Shown here piece after piece: positions 14,511-15,159 of a stretch of DNA of 15,159 bases. The first letter of the stretch is position 1, and the number at the start of each line of letters is the position of its first letter. The position numbers were made by a program, and so were the translations under genes. Below the pieces are notes generated by a model. The model had not been told where the DNA came from. It saw only the letters and a program-made list of their open reading frames with translations, and did no database searches. Source of the DNA: JANMDR01 sp031376425 (GTDB lineage Bacteria; Pseudomonadota; Gammaproteobacteria; Burkholderiales; Usitatibacteraceae); contig JANMDR010000019.1 of NCBI GenBank assembly GCA_031376425.1, positions 1 through 15,159 on the forward strand, read 5' to 3'.

Positions 14511-15159
14511 TTACGTTTTTGTGTTTAAGTAAAGTTCCGCCAGTAATAAATCAGCGGGCACAGTTACCTTTAAGTTGCTATTATCGCTGGCAAATAGCCG
14601 TGGTGCATAGCCCAAATAAGCCACCGCCTGCGCTTCATCAGTGACTATTTTTCCTGCGTCTATAGCCGATTGTAACGCCTGCCGCAATAGACCCGCGCGA
14701 AACATTTGCGGTGTTTGTGCCGCCCATAAATTATCTCGTGGCACGGTGTGGGTAACGTAGTTGTTCGCATCAGCGGCTTTAATGGTATCAGCCACCTTAG
14801 CTGCCAATAGCCCGCCTACAGCCTCTTGACAACACGCATCGATAAAGGCCTGCACCCGTGCAACACCAACGCAAGGGCGTGCGGCGTCATGGACTAGCAA
14901 CCAATCATCTTCAGAAATATCCGCATTCGCAAATAAGGCATTAATACCATTTAGCACCGTAGCCGCGCGCGTCTCGCCGCCCAAGCGCAACACCGATAAT
15001 TTGGCAATACGCGCTTCGAACCCATAACTTTGCCAATAGGCATCAGCAGGCGCAATGATCGTTTTCACAACCTCAATACGCGGTACGGCTGCTAAAGTTG
15101 CTATGGTGTGAAAGATCATCGGCTCGCCAGCCAATTGCAGGTACTGTTTCGGTAATGTC
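14511..15159 (-). CDS. ispD: 2-C-methyl-D-erythritol 4-phosphate cytidylyltransferase (partial, N-terminus outside window)
   Basis: The frame is open to the window edge, so the gene is cut there; the first visible residues are TLPKQYLQLAGEPMIFHT, which include the family's conserved PKQY. The nucleotide-binding N-terminal glycine-rich segment lies outside. Visible landmarks are WLLVHDAARPC, the QTPQMFRAGLL segment and VTDEAQAVAYLG, all typical of IspD, which attaches CMP to methylerythritol phosphate in the MEP pathway. A TTG within the gene (15134) should not be mistaken for its start, since homology runs upstream through PKQY. ispF follows 19 nt downstream, an arrangement common in proteobacteria. 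Confidence 0.96.
   Translation of the reverse strand, partial: TLPKQYLQLAGEPMIFHTIATLAAVPRIEVVKTIIAPADAYWQSYGFEARIAKLSVLRLGGETRAATVLNGINALFANADISEDDWLLVHDAARPCVGVARVQAFIDACCQEAVGGLLAAKVADTIKAADANNYVTHTVPRDNLWAAQTPQMFRAGLLRQALQSAIDAGKIVTDEAQAVAYLGYAPRLFASDNSNLKVTVPADLLLAELYLNTKT

Overview
The window looks like chromosomal DNA of a proteobacterium of moderate GC content. The DUF1800/DUF1501 exported pair, the ispD-ispF pair and the OxyR sequence would suit a betaproteobacterium such as Burkholderiales, but this is inference and no rRNA or other marker gene is present. I saw no tRNA, rRNA, CRISPR array or phage genes.

Layout. (1) Positions 1-97 look like the 3' end of an insertion sequence, probably IS256 family, lodged in a doc-type toxin gene. 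The toxin is cut off just before its Fic catalytic motif, while its AbrB/MazE-like antitoxin (335-559) is intact and keeps a promoter with palindromic half-sites. (2) Positions 664-5040 form a minus-strand unit. A class I cyclic-di-GMP (GEMM) riboswitch lies at about 4942-5032, followed by a doubtful 97-codon leader ORF. Next come a large exported DUF1800 protein with DUF5648-like repeats and an Ig-like domain, then a Tat-exported DUF1501 protein. A strong intrinsic terminator at 664-700 closes the unit. (3) Positions 5144-6972 carry the plus-strand pair tag (3-methyladenine DNA glycosylase I) and yhiN-like flavoprotein, which overlap by 4 bp. (4) An M13 metallopeptidase (minus) diverges from a ChaC-like gamma-glutamylcyclotransferase (plus), with a perfect 7-10-7 inverted repeat midway between them. 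A TPR lipoprotein follows on the plus strand and overlaps tail to tail with an MFS exporter. (5) Positions 12321-15159 form a minus-strand cluster ispD (cut by the window edge), ispF, oxyR and a TauE/SafE permease, with gaps of 19, 14 and 3 nt.

How the parts work together. The clearest regulatory message is that c-di-GMP probably controls expression of the DUF1800/DUF1501 export pair, whose role is not established. The second is that the redox sensor OxyR is apparently co-transcribed with isoprenoid (MEP pathway) genes upstream and a putative sulfur-compound permease downstream. The left edge shows a toxin-antitoxin locus probably inactivated by transposition.
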